From contig DATDPP010000022.1 of assembly GCA_035292685.1 (NCBI GenBank), forward strand, positions 1 through 64,000: a DNA stretch of 64,000 nt. Direction: 5' to 3'. The notes under the pieces are model-generated. The model was not told the DNA's origin. It searched no databases and saw only the letters and a program-made list of their open reading frames with translations. A program made the position numbers and the translations under genes. Below are positions 44,437 through 52,855 of this stretch, piece after piece. Each line of letters opens with the position of its first letter. Within the stretch, counting starts at the first letter, position 1. The stretch is from JALYNX01 sp035292685 (GTDB lineage: Bacteria; Actinomycetota; Acidimicrobiia; Spongiisociales; ZC4RG35).

Positions 44437-45847
44437 CGAGGGCGAGCAGTGCCTCTCGAAATACGTCGATCGGGGCGACGGCAACTCCGGCTCCAACCTG
44501 GCCGATTCCGTCTGTCTTGTGAAGGATGCCGGTGTTGATCGAAGGAGTGATCTGAAGATCGACGACCTTTCGGATGTCGATACCCACCGGGGTTCCAACG
44601 TAGTTGAGTGTCGGAATAGTGAAGCGACTGCTTCTACCGACCGAGATGTGGGACATTTGCTCGGTCACGGCTCCGGCGTCGGCCATCTTGCCGCCCACAA
44701 ATGCCGCGACCGCTGGGGCTCCGGCTGCTGCCGGCCCTCCGAGGCCGATGAGCTCGAGCACTGCGCTGTCGCCTATGTCGAGGGCGCTGGTCTCGGGCCC
44801 GAATCCGGAGTAATACATTGCGTGTTGAACCGGAGGTGCCGGCGCGATGAACCAACCATCGCCGGCGCCGGCGACCCGAATTCCGAACGTTGTCCCGTTG
44901 CGGGCCATGGCAGTGACAACGCTCGAGTCGGGTACCTCCGCTGCCCAGGTCGTCGTTGCCTTGGCGGCCGCCATGGCGATATTGAGGAAGAACAAATGAT
45001 TCGCGGTCCAGAACCGAGCGAATTCCGTCAAATGGCTGGCAGACGTATCGACGAGGTCGCCAAAGAGATGGCGTAGCAACAAGTTGCCAGTGGCCTGGGT
45101 TCGCATATGGAGGTCGTCACCCATGTGGAGGCCCTGGCTCGCCATAGCAAAGACATCAATCGGGCCAGCCGACGAGATCGCAGAGCTGAGTATCGGCCCG
45201 GCGACCTGCGCCAACCACACCAGACGTTCCACAGCCTCCTTCTCGTCGACACCAAGCCACGCCGTCTTGCCCGGTCCCTGATTGATCGGCGAGTAAGCCA
45301 GGTAGTCATCGAATCCGACCACGAAGACCGGGGCGGTAGGCCCGATCGCCGTGGCCATGGGGACAACCGTGGCATGGTGATTGGCCGAGTCGAGCGTGAC
45401 TCTGCCCGACGCAACGAGCTTCTCGGCCTCGTCCCGGTCGCGGGCCCAACCCTCCGCCATCACCGTCGCCCGGACCGACCGGCGGAGCGGATCACAGAAC
45501 TCTGGCCAGGCGAGAGGAGGACCCGAATGGAGGATCGTACGATCAGTCATCTGCGGGACGACATCTAACGTCGTTGCCACGCCGGTGAGCCTTGGTGACC
45601 CAGTATCAAGCCGTCGGAGGACTTCGGCGTTCGCGGCGTCGATCCGCGCCGCATGCCGTCCCATCAGTCGCTCGAGCGCCTCGATGATCTGCTCGTCGCC
45701 GGCTGCGGGTATCCGCCAATCGACCGTCACCACGTCACCTCCCTGGCGGCGGATCGAGTCGGCCAACAATTCGAGGCCGACGTTGACGACCCGGACATTG
45801 CGAGGAAGACGAGGCGCTTGCGACCCGGACATAAACTGCTCACTCAT
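44411..45847 (-). CDS. DUF1116 protein, AllG/YlbE-like (oxamate-carbamoyltransferase-type subunit)
   Basis: A 478-residue protein of the DUF1116 family. It begins NVRVVNVGLELLADSIRRQGGDVVTVDWRIPAAGD, a stretch shared by FdrA-associated DUF1116 proteins and interrupted here only by its own sequence. Further landmarks are LMGRHAARIDAAN, GPIDVFAMASQGLHMGDDLHMR and TEFARFWTANHLFFLN. E. coli YlbE (AllG) works with FdrA. The ATG at 45847 overlaps the divergent osmC start codon; an internal ATG at 45832 would remove the overlap. Confidence 0.85.
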   Translation of the reverse strand: MSEQFMSGSQAPRLPRNVRVVNVGLELLADSIRRQGGDVVTVDWRIPAAGDEQIIEALERLMGRHAARIDAANAEVLRRLDTGSPRLTGVATTLDVVPQMTDRTILHSGPPLAWPEFCDPLRRSVRATVMAEGWARDRDEAEKLVASGRVTLDSANHHATVVPMATAIGPTAPVFVVGFDDYLAYSPINQGPGKTAWLGVDEKEAVERLVWLAQVAGPILSSAISSAGPIDVFAMASQGLHMGDDLHMRTQATGNLLLRHLFGDLVDTSASHLTEFARFWTANHLFFLNIAMAAAKATTTWAAEVPDSSVVTAMARNGTTFGIRVAGAGDGWFIAPAPPVQHAMYYSGFGPETSALDIGDSAVLELIGLGGPAAAGAPAVAAFVGGKMADAGAVTEQMSHISVGRSSRFTIPTLNYVGTPVGIDIRKVVDLQITPSINTGILHKTDGIGQVGAGVAVAPIDVFREALLALDARMQGNR

Positions 45848-46223
45848 GAGAAGTGTCTCCTCACGCTGGGACGGTGGGTATCGGTGTCACATACAGGTCC
45901 GACAGTTCGAGCTGGTGGTTGATGAACCCGGCGAAGAGGGTGGTGACGACACCGGGCCTCGGCCAACGGAGATGTTGCTGACGGCGGTCGCATCGTGTTT
46001 CACAATCGCGATCGCGTATATGGCCAAGAAACACGGCAAACCCCTCACCGATCTCGAAGTGGAGGCGTTCGGTGAATTCGACGGTCTCCGATTCGCTCGG
46101 ATATCGGTTGTTGCATCGTCCGGAATTCCGTCTGCAGACCTGCAGTGGCTGGCAGATCGGGCATCCCGAGTGTGTTACGTGTCGAACTCGCTTGGTTGCG
46201 CCTTCGAGTACTCGGTTGCATGA
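45846..46223 (+). CDS. OsmC-family peroxiredoxin-like protein
   Basis: A 125-residue OsmC/Ohr-like protein. It has the two conserved Cys, the first in LLTAVASCFTIAIAYMAKK and the second in ASRVCYVSNSLGC, and the fold's opening SSRWDGGYRCHIQV. Family members reduce organic or fatty-acid hydroperoxides using a thiol cycle. It is alone on the plus strand between two leftward operons: its start codon overlaps that of the DUF1116 gene, and its stop is 1 base from the stop of the argininosuccinate-lyase-like gene. Confidence 0.85.
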   Translation: MRSVSSRWDGGYRCHIQVRQFELVVDEPGEEGGDDTGPRPTEMLLTAVASCFTIAIAYMAKKHGKPLTDLEVEAFGEFDGLRFARISVVASSGIPSADLQWLADRASRVCYVSNSLGCAFEYSVA

Positions 46224-46224
46224 G

Positions 46225-47727
46225 TCAGGCGACACCTGCAGCCTCCTTCGTGCGCTGCAGAACCTGGTTCTCGGCATGGTCGTATTCGGCCAGGGTGCTC
46301 TCAGCCTCGACTCGGGCGGCCCGTGCGGATTCGGCGAGTTCGGCGGCCATCCCAACCACCACGCCCGGTGACGCGCCCCCCTGCGCCCGGCGTGTCTGGA
46401 CAATTTTTCGAGGGTCGAGCACCTCGGTCAGGTCGACGTCACGCATCCCGATTGGGGCATTGAGCAGCTCGACCGCAGCTTCATCGATGTCGCCACCGGT
46501 GATGTCCAAGCCACGCCGTCCCTCTCGGCTCACGCGTCGCACGGTGTTGCCAACCACGCGATAGGCCGTCCGGTAGTCGATGCCGGCCTCGAGCATGACG
46601 TACTCGGCGAGATCGGTGGATTGCGAGAACCCTCGATCGAGTTGCTCTTGCAGTCGCTCACGATTCACTGAGACCGTTGAGATCACACCGGTCATGAGAT
46701 CGATGCTGCGACGGGCGAGGTCCATCGCTCTTGGCACTTCGCCGTAGGCGTAGATGTAGTTGTCACCTCTGGCCGAGGGTGTCTTGATCACGGATAGGAA
46801 GCCCGAAAGACGCCCGATCAGGACACCAGACGCGCCCCGCACGATCGACAGCGCGTACGGGTTGCGCTTCTGTGGCATCAGAACGCTGGAGCGGGTGTAG
46901 GGGCCAGCCAGCTCGACGTAATCAAACTCCGGGCTGCTCCAGATCTCGAGATCCTCGGCAAGTTTGCTCGCGTTCGATACGAGGCTGGTCGTGATAGACA
47001 GCAGTGAGACCAGGACATCGGTCTGCCACATGGCGTCGCGGGTGTGCTCGATGATGCCGAGAAACCCCAGAGACCCGGCCAGCAGGCGGCGGTCGTCGAG
47101 CAGTCTGGTGCCGTTGACGCACCCGGCACCGCCCGGGCTCAGATTCACCGACCGGAGCTCGGAAAGCAACCGGCGAACGTCTCGAAGCGCCGGGGCGCCA
47201 AAGCCAAGGAGGTAGTGGCCAAACGTCGACGGCTGCGCATGCTGGAGATAGGTCTGATCCGCCATGTAGCTCTCGGCGTGGTCGGTAGCGACGGATGCGA
47301 TCGACTCGACGAACCTCGCACCGGCAACGCCGAGCTCGGCGCACATCCGACGCAGCACGAGCCGCATCGCAACCCGCGCCGCCTCGCGTCGAGGGCGGCC
47401 GGCGTGCAACCAGCCCGAAGCATCTCCAATGGCCTCCGAGAAGTGCTTCTCGCGACAGTTGTAGGTCTCCCCGAAAGCCGGGTCGTACGGGAAGTCTTCC
47501 GGCGGTGTTTCATGTGCTTCTAACAGCACTCGCGCCAGGTCACGGATCGCATCCTGGGGCACGAGCCCCCTGGCTTCGAGATCGAGCACATGCGCCATGT
47601 CGGCCAGGTTCAAGCCGTGGTGAAGATAAGGAGCATCGGCGATTTCTGTGGCGAAACCGGCGTCGATGAGGACCTGTGCAGGTGCGAGATCCGAAGGCCC
47701 GGCGAGCCGCTGCTGGTTGTCGGTCAT
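46225..47727 (-). CDS. Argininosuccinate-lyase-like enzyme of the fumarase/aspartase superfamily
   Basis: A 500-residue lyase of the superfamily that releases fumarate by beta-elimination. The signature is SSVLMPQKRNPYALSIVRG; other blocks include HAQPSTFGHYLLG, LSPGGAGCVNGTRL and TSLVSNASKLAEDLEIWSSPEFDYVEL. The arrangement is argininosuccinate-lyase-like, a group that also includes EDDS lyase and other N-substituted aspartate lyases. No arginine genes are nearby, so a different substrate is likely. The ATG at 47727 overlaps the upstream stop (ATGA); it is the last gene of a five-gene operon. Confidence 0.82.
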   Translation of the reverse strand: MTDNQQRLAGPSDLAPAQVLIDAGFATEIADAPYLHHGLNLADMAHVLDLEARGLVPQDAIRDLARVLLEAHETPPEDFPYDPAFGETYNCREKHFSEAIGDASGWLHAGRPRREAARVAMRLVLRRMCAELGVAGARFVESIASVATDHAESYMADQTYLQHAQPSTFGHYLLGFGAPALRDVRRLLSELRSVNLSPGGAGCVNGTRLLDDRRLLAGSLGFLGIIEHTRDAMWQTDVLVSLLSITTSLVSNASKLAEDLEIWSSPEFDYVELAGPYTRSSVLMPQKRNPYALSIVRGASGVLIGRLSGFLSVIKTPSARGDNYIYAYGEVPRAMDLARRSIDLMTGVISTVSVNRERLQEQLDRGFSQSTDLAEYVMLEAGIDYRTAYRVVGNTVRRVSREGRRGLDITGGDIDEAAVELLNAPIGMRDVDLTEVLDPRKIVQTRRAQGGASPGVVVGMAAELAESARAARVEAESTLAEYDHAENQVLQRTKEAAGVA

Positions 47728-48692
47728 GTGCGATCCTCTCGTGTCAAGGCGTCGAGCGCAGTTGCTATGCCACCGGTGTGCCAAAAGACCAAGGGCCCTT
47801 CCATGCCGGCGGCCGTCAGCTGAATCAGCGCCGCGAAGGCCTTCGCGGTATAGATCGGGTCGAGTATCAATCCTTCGCTCTCCCGAGCCAGCTCGGATGC
47901 TGCGTCAGCCGCGGACCAGTTCTGTCCGTACCCGGGTCCTCGGGCGTCGACCATCGTTACCCGATGAGCCGGCGCCGCCGTGCCGAGGAGCCGTGCACAC
48001 TGCGCCGCGATGGTGTCCACCTGGCTCTCCGCCTCATCACAGTCGCGACTGACCGAAGCCCCGAACAGTGGCCACGAGATTCCCAACGAAGCCCCTCCGG
48101 AGACAATGCCGCCCAGTGTTCCCCCGGATCCGACGCCGACGACGATCGAAGCCATGTCGATGCCGGCGTCCCCGAGCTGTGCCGCGATCTCAACCGCGGC
48201 GAGGTGGTAACCGACCGCGCCAACCGCCGTTGCTCCGCCTCGTGGTATCCCGTATACGCGATGCCCGTCGGACCTGAGGCGGGCGGCTCGTTGCTCAGCG
48301 AAAGCATCTACCGAAGATCGGTCGTCGTCACCAGTGAACCAACTGATGGCGCCGCTCCCCTCGGCGAGTGCCAGATTGGCAGGCGCCCTCTTTGGTCGGC
48401 TCCCGTAAAGGACCAGCTCACACGCCAGGCCCGCAACGCGCGATGCGTCCGCAGCTGCCTGGCAGAGGTTGGATTTCGGGCCTCCCATGACCAGGATCGT
48501 GTCGGCATCCTGTGCTAGAGCGTCCCCCATCAGGAACTCGAGTTTTCTGATCTTGTTGCCACCGAGGCTGAACCCCGTGAGGTCGTCGCGCTTGATGAAC
48601 AGCTCCTCGATCCCAAGCCTCACGCCGAGTCGCGTCGCCCGTTGCAGCGGTGTCGGCAAAGAGGCGAGCGCCATCCTCTTCGGCCCACTCAT
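47724..48692 (-). CDS. PLP-dependent lyase/deaminase, D-cysteine desulfhydrase / L-cysteate sulfo-lyase family
   Basis: A 322-residue fold-type II PLP enzyme. IKRDDLTGFSLGGNKIRKLEFL holds the PLP Lys (K47) in the GGNK motif, GGPKSNLCQAAADAS is the substrate loop, and VGVGSGGTLGGI is the phosphate-binding glycine loop. This family contains D-cysteine desulfhydrase, ACC deaminase and L-cysteate sulfo-lyase (CuyA), which sequence inspection cannot separate. The neighbouring sulfonate-type gene (ComA-like) makes cysteate a reasonable guess. Starts and stops overlap both neighbours (ATGA). Confidence 0.8.
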   Translation of the reverse strand: MSGPKRMALASLPTPLQRATRLGVRLGIEELFIKRDDLTGFSLGGNKIRKLEFLMGDALAQDADTILVMGGPKSNLCQAAADASRVAGLACELVLYGSRPKRAPANLALAEGSGAISWFTGDDDRSSVDAFAEQRAARLRSDGHRVYGIPRGGATAVGAVGYHLAAVEIAAQLGDAGIDMASIVVGVGSGGTLGGIVSGGASLGISWPLFGASVSRDCDEAESQVDTIAAQCARLLGTAAPAHRVTMVDARGPGYGQNWSAADAASELARESEGLILDPIYTAKAFAALIQLTAAGMEGPLVFWHTGGIATALDALTREDRT

Positions 48693-50062
48693 GACCACAG
48701 CTCAGTCTCTTCACGTCTTTCGGCATCTGCTCTCGCGACCACCGTGTCGACCATCGTCGTCGCCGAGCCGGTGTCCGGTTTTCGCAGAAGCTGGTCGATT
48801 CTGCTGGCATCGAGGTGTCGGCTCAGGTCCGGTTGGGACAGGACGGCCTCCTTGAAGTCGACGCCACGGGACAGGCCCTCGCGCAGCGCCTCAAAGAGGA
48901 GTTGCTGAGCTCGATGCTTGCCGAGATCACGTGACAGGATCACGAGGGCCGACTCCGAAGCCCAGTACCCGCGTGTGCGCTCCAGGTTTCGGGTCATCGC
49001 ATCGGGGTCGACGATAAGGCCCCGTATGAGCTCGTCGGCAATGCGGAGCGACGCGCCGGTCAACAAGCACACTTCGGGGAACGCCACCCATTCCGCCTTC
49101 CAGCCCCGCCCGTCACGCTCGTGGGTTTGCACCGATGACTCGAGGAGGAGGTTGGCCTGGGAGCGCACCATGCGCCCGAGAGTGACCAGATGCTCCGAGC
49201 CCTCTGGGTTGCGCTTGTGCGGCATCGTGATGCTGCCGACCGCATCAATCGAAACAGACTCTTCCACCTCGCCGAGCTCGGGACGCTGTAACTCGTAGAC
49301 TTCGTCACCAATCCGCGCCATCGTGTTTGCGATCATTGCCAGCACCAGGCTGAACTCTGCGATGCGGTCTCGACTCGTGGTCCATGAAATGCCGGGGTCG
49401 AGCAGTTGGAGACGCCTGCAGAATTCGGCTCGGACAGCCGGACCCTGTTGCCCAAAGAACCCGAGGGTCCCCACCGAACCGGCGAGTTGGCCTACGAGCC
49501 AGCGAGCCCGACCATCGGCAAGGCGACCGATGTGCCGACGGATCTCGTCCGCCCACGATGCGAGTTTGAAGCCGAATGTGATCGTGGAGCCGATCTGTCC
49601 GTGGGTTCGACCGGCCATGGGGGTCGTTCGGTGTCTTACGGCCAATTCGAGGATGTTCTTCTCGATCGAGCGAAGCTGCTGCCAGACGATCCCACCCACG
49701 GTCCTCATCGTCACCGCCGTCCAAGTATCGGTCAGGTCCTGGACCGTCGCCCCGTAGTACACGAACTGGGCCGCTTCGGGCGGGAGGATCTTCTCGAGAG
49801 CGTGGATGAGCCCGAGCGTTGAATGAGACGTCCGTCTCGTCTCGGCTGCGATGTATTCGAGGTCGAGCAACTCGACTTTCGCCTTCGACCCGATGAGGGC
49901 GGCCGCCTCGGCCGGTATCACACCGTTGGCCGCCTGTGCATCCGCCAGTGCCGCCAGAATCGTGAGCCACTCTTCCAACCTGCCCTCGTCGCTGAAAAGC
50001 GTCCGAAGCTCCTCGGTTCCCCACAGGTGGGCGTATATCTGGGAGTCGGCGATGCGAGACAC
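48689..50062 (-). CDS. Adenylosuccinate-lyase-like enzyme of the fumarase/aspartase superfamily
   Basis: A 457-residue superfamily lyase. The signature is GSITMPHKRNPEGSEHL; the substrate blocks are TRRTSHSTLGLIHAL, FVYYGATVQDLTDTW and MAGRTHGQIGSTITFGFKLASW. The pattern fits the adenylosuccinate lyase / 3-carboxymuconate cycloisomerase branch. Purine genes are absent, so an N-succinyl or dicarboxylate substrate of a peripheral pathway is more likely. The start is a GTG 1 base after the preceding stop. Confidence 0.82.
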   Translation of the reverse strand: MSRIADSQIYAHLWGTEELRTLFSDEGRLEEWLTILAALADAQAANGVIPAEAAALIGSKAKVELLDLEYIAAETRRTSHSTLGLIHALEKILPPEAAQFVYYGATVQDLTDTWTAVTMRTVGGIVWQQLRSIEKNILELAVRHRTTPMAGRTHGQIGSTITFGFKLASWADEIRRHIGRLADGRARWLVGQLAGSVGTLGFFGQQGPAVRAEFCRRLQLLDPGISWTTSRDRIAEFSLVLAMIANTMARIGDEVYELQRPELGEVEESVSIDAVGSITMPHKRNPEGSEHLVTLGRMVRSQANLLLESSVQTHERDGRGWKAEWVAFPEVCLLTGASLRIADELIRGLIVDPDAMTRNLERTRGYWASESALVILSRDLGKHRAQQLLFEALREGLSRGVDFKEAVLSQPDLSRHLDASRIDQLLRKPDTGSATTMVDTVVARADAERREETELWS

Positions 50063-50063
50063 T

Positions 50064-50993
50064 TCAACCCCGTTGGATCACGGTCGAATGCTCGTTGACA
50101 TCGCCAGGGGAGCGCCCCGCCGGGTGATGCATGGTCGAGCCGGCCAAAGCAACAGCTGCCTCGATCCCCGCTCGCACCCCATCGAGCGTCGAGCCCCATG
50201 GGACGCAAACGGTGGTTCCGCTCACCTCCATACCGGATTCGAGCAGGCAACACTTGGTCAGCACGACGGTTCCCATCGAAGTTGTGACCCGCCGCGGGCA
50301 GAAGTCCCGGAGGGGCGCCTGCTCGCCGTAGAACCAGGTGTGAATCTGTTGCGAGCGAGCGCAGCCGATCAGGGTCCAGTCCCGGCGTGGGGGTCGCTGG
50401 TCGAGATAGCTCAGTGTCACCCGACCCTCATCCGTTGCCGCTCCGGCGCACGGGAGCAGGAACTCGCCGTCGTCGTCGAGCAGTTCGTCGAGGTCGAGGA
50501 CGTCCTCGATGAGCTCGATGGGTGGCAAGTCCTCGCTGACGGCGATGATCCGCCGGGCCTGGTCGACCAGCTTCGCCGGGTGCGGCGGGATGACATCTCG
50601 AACGACGATCTCGATCGGCTGCGGATCGACGATGAAACTCAGGTGCTGGTAACGGCCGATGACGACGATGCACCGCTTGTCCGGGGCGTGTCGGCGGGCG
50701 GCCTCCGCCAGCTGCGAGGGGATCCCGGTGTCGATCTCTCGATCGCGGAGAATGGCACAATCGTCTGGGCCTGCGACCATCTCGACAGCGGTGATCGGGG
50801 AGAAAAGTGGTTCCTCTGATGACTTCTCGACCCGGACCAGGGCGGTGCGTTCGCCCGCGACCACCACGATGTATCGAGTTCGGCGATACGCCTCGCGGCC
50901 GAGGAAGAATCGACGCAGCGCCTCCTGCTCCAACTCGATGTCAACGTGGGCGATTGCCACTTGCCGGTATTGGTCCGGCATCACGTTGGTCAT
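50064..50993 (-). CDS. Conserved protein of unknown function
   Basis: A 309-residue soluble protein I cannot place with confidence in a family. It has an N-terminal segment with HVDIELEQEALRRFFLGREAYRRT, a middle part with IVVIGRYQHLSFIVDP, and an acidic run (DVLDLDELLDDD). The C-terminal half has several Cys, in LLPCAGAA, LIGCAR, RDFCPRR and TKCCLLESG, which may bind metal. The ATG at 50993 overlaps the ComA-like stop (ATGA) and the stop is 1 base before the next gene, so it belongs firmly to the five-gene operon. Confidence 0.7.
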   Translation of the reverse strand: MTNVMPDQYRQVAIAHVDIELEQEALRRFFLGREAYRRTRYIVVVAGERTALVRVEKSSEEPLFSPITAVEMVAGPDDCAILRDREIDTGIPSQLAEAARRHAPDKRCIVVIGRYQHLSFIVDPQPIEIVVRDVIPPHPAKLVDQARRIIAVSEDLPPIELIEDVLDLDELLDDDGEFLLPCAGAATDEGRVTLSYLDQRPPRRDWTLIGCARSQQIHTWFYGEQAPLRDFCPRRVTTSMGTVVLTKCCLLESGMEVSGTTVCVPWGSTLDGVRAGIEAAVALAGSTMHHPAGRSPGDVNEHSTVIQRG

Positions 50994-51763
50994 TGCGCTC
51001 CAGCGGGGACGACCCGGATTCCCAGAGTGTCGCCACGCAGCCCTCGGCGAAGCGACTCCAGCCCGAGGACGTCTTGTGGCGCGATGTTCCCAAGTGAGAC
51101 GTTTGGGCCGTAGGCCCGGATGAACGCCGCCTGTTGGGAGGTCCTCGGCGCTTCGAAGACCACACGGTCGAGTTCGACCACTTCGGTGAGGGCCTGGACC
51201 ACGTCCCACCTCAGCGAACCGTCGGGACCGTAGAGACCGACGGTTCCGCTCTCACGTCCTTCCGCAATGCTCCAGGTGGCGCCGGCTGCGAGGTCTCCTG
51301 CCATCTCCTGCGCCCAGGCCGAAGCGAGCACTGGAGCGGCAGCATCTTTGCTCCCGACCTCGGAGAGCACCACGAAGTCGGCCGCGGCGAGCTCGATCAG
51401 GCGCCGCTTCTCCACGATGGCCATCCCCGAGGCGCCATTGGATACTTCGACACACGGAAATCCCATGTCTTTCGCCCATTCAAGGCACGTTCGTTCCTTC
51501 GACTCGAGCCACGCCGCCTCGAGCAGCGTGCCACCCACGCAAGCATCGACGCCGGCGTCACCCAAGACCTGAACCTTCCTTGCCGCCGTCGGATCGAGGT
51601 AGCCGGTTCCGAATCCGAACTTCCAGATGTCTGTGTATTCGGCGATCATGTCCAATCGACCACGGAGATCTTCGATCGGGACGCCGGTGTCAATGACATG
51701 CGTCAATCCCTGAAGCCTTGGCTTGGCTGTCCGGTCTAGGCGACCAACGGACCATGACGTCAT
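50990..51763 (-). CDS. Phosphosulfolactate synthase (ComA) family protein
   Basis: A 257-residue TIM-barrel protein. It shows the family blocks KPRLQGLTHVIDTGVP, FGTGYLD, VGGTLLEAAWLE, GFPCVEVSNGASGMA, LSEVGSK, AEGRESGTVGLYG, VVFEAPRTSQQAAFI and VSLGNIAPQDVLGLESLRRGLRGDT. Characterised archaeal ComA adds sulfite to phosphoenolpyruvate to give phosphosulfolactate; bacterial homologues may differ. The ATG at 51763 has AGGAG upstream. It is the first gene of the operon and diverges from the AIR-synthase-like gene. Confidence 0.85.
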   Translation of the reverse strand: MTSWSVGRLDRTAKPRLQGLTHVIDTGVPIEDLRGRLDMIAEYTDIWKFGFGTGYLDPTAARKVQVLGDAGVDACVGGTLLEAAWLESKERTCLEWAKDMGFPCVEVSNGASGMAIVEKRRLIELAAADFVVLSEVGSKDAAAPVLASAWAQEMAGDLAAGATWSIAEGRESGTVGLYGPDGSLRWDVVQALTEVVELDRVVFEAPRTSQQAAFIRAYGPNVSLGNIAPQDVLGLESLRRGLRGDTLGIRVVPAGAQ

Positions 51764-51783
51764 GGTGTGTCTCCTATACTCAA

Positions 51784-51793
51784 TGCACGTGCA
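51784..51793. promoter_or_regulatory. Palindrome in the divergent comA-like / AIR-synthase-like promoter region
   Basis: TGCACGTGCA is a perfect 10-base palindrome in the 113-base gap between two divergent genes. On the plus strand it lies 6 bases upstream of a -10-like TACAAT (51800-51805). On the minus strand it lies between possible -35 and -10 positions. An operator controlling both directions is inferred. Confidence 0.45.
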
Positions 51794-51876
51794 CTTTCCT
51801 ACAATCATAGGGCACGGGCGTTACCAGGTCGGGGCTCCAGCATGAGTTGCACGGAGCGCCCCGCCGAGACGTCTCG

Positions 51877-52827
51877 ATGAGTCTTTTGGCCCGGGTGACC
51901 GAGGCGTACCGCACCCATGTCGGGGTGGCGCAAAAGGCACCGATCAGCTTGGTTTCGGACATGTACGGAAGGACCGACTGGCTGACCGGGCCCGGCGATG
52001 ACGGTGCGCTCATCAGCCCGAACGGCGGTCAGATCGTCGTCGGCTGCGAAGCGATGTTCCCTCCCTTCGTGGCGGCTGACCCATGGGGCGCGGGTTTCGC
52101 CGCGGTTCTGGCCAATGTCAATGACCTCGTAGCGATGGGCGCCATTCCACTTGGAATCCTCGACACAATCGTTGGCCCAGCCCCCATCGCCGAATTGGTT
52201 CTTGGAGGCATGAAGGAAGCAAGCACCATGTACCAGGTGCCGATCGTGGGAGGGCATCTGACCGTGCACGATGGGCCGGCGTCCGTGTCGGCATTCGGGA
52301 TCGGCGAGGCCACAGCCGTGCTGTCGGTGCGCAACGTTCGGCCGGGGCAGGCGATTCTCCTGGCGTGCTCGTTGGACGGAACGATGCGGGATGACTTTCC
52401 GTTTTTTGCGTCATTCGACGCGCGCCGTGATCGGATGGCCGGGGACGTCAGGATCTTCGCCGGGCTTGCCGCTTCTGGCGGTGCGGTCGCGGCCAAAGAC
52501 GTGAGCATGGCCGGCCTTCTCGGTTCGCTCGCGATGCTCCTCGAAGCACGTCAGGCCGGTGCTGTGGTTGAGCTCGATTCAATACCCGTGCCCAATGGTG
52601 TTGCCCTGGAACACTGGCTCATCTCGTTTCCGGCGTACGCATTTCTCCTCTGCACGGACTTGGACCGTGCCGAGATGTGCCGTGCACCATTCGTGGACAG
52701 GGGCCTCACGTGTGAGCAGATAGGCGTCGTCACCGATGACGGTGTGCTGGAGGTCGCGAGCCAGGGGCTCTCCGAGGTGATCGTCCGCTTCCCCGACGAC
52801 CACATCACGGGTCTCACCCCCCTTTGA
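51877..52827 (+). CDS. AIR-synthase-like protein of the Nit1/Sll0787 family
   Basis: A 316-residue PurM/ThiL-superfamily protein. The ATP-type motif GPGDDGALI is near residue 40, followed by ANVNDLVAMGAIPLG, VPIVGGHLTVHD and AAKDVSMAGLLGSLAMLLE, the last being characteristic of the Nit1-cluster (Sll0787, NitF) subgroup. These proteins are predicted to use ATP, but their substrate is unknown. The ATG at 51877 (MSLLARVTEAY) is chosen over an earlier in-frame ATG at 51847. It converges with the GNAT gene across a hairpin. Confidence 0.85.
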   Translation: MSLLARVTEAYRTHVGVAQKAPISLVSDMYGRTDWLTGPGDDGALISPNGGQIVVGCEAMFPPFVAADPWGAGFAAVLANVNDLVAMGAIPLGILDTIVGPAPIAELVLGGMKEASTMYQVPIVGGHLTVHDGPASVSAFGIGEATAVLSVRNVRPGQAILLACSLDGTMRDDFPFFASFDARRDRMAGDVRIFAGLAASGGAVAAKDVSMAGLLGSLAMLLEARQAGAVVELDSIPVPNGVALEHWLISFPAYAFLLCTDLDRAEMCRAPFVDRGLTCEQIGVVTDDGVLEVASQGLSEVIVRFPDDHITGLTPL

Positions 52828-52833
52828 GCCGAT

Positions 52834-52849
52834 CCCCGCGAACGCGGGG
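52834..52849. terminator. Candidate bidirectional terminator hairpin
   Basis: CCCCGCGAACGCGGGG forms a perfect 7-bp stem between the convergent stop codons of the AIR-synthase-like gene (52827) and the GNAT gene (52856). There is no T tract on either side, so it is only a probable terminator or transcript-end stabiliser. Confidence 0.5.
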
Positions 52850-52855
52850 CGCTGC

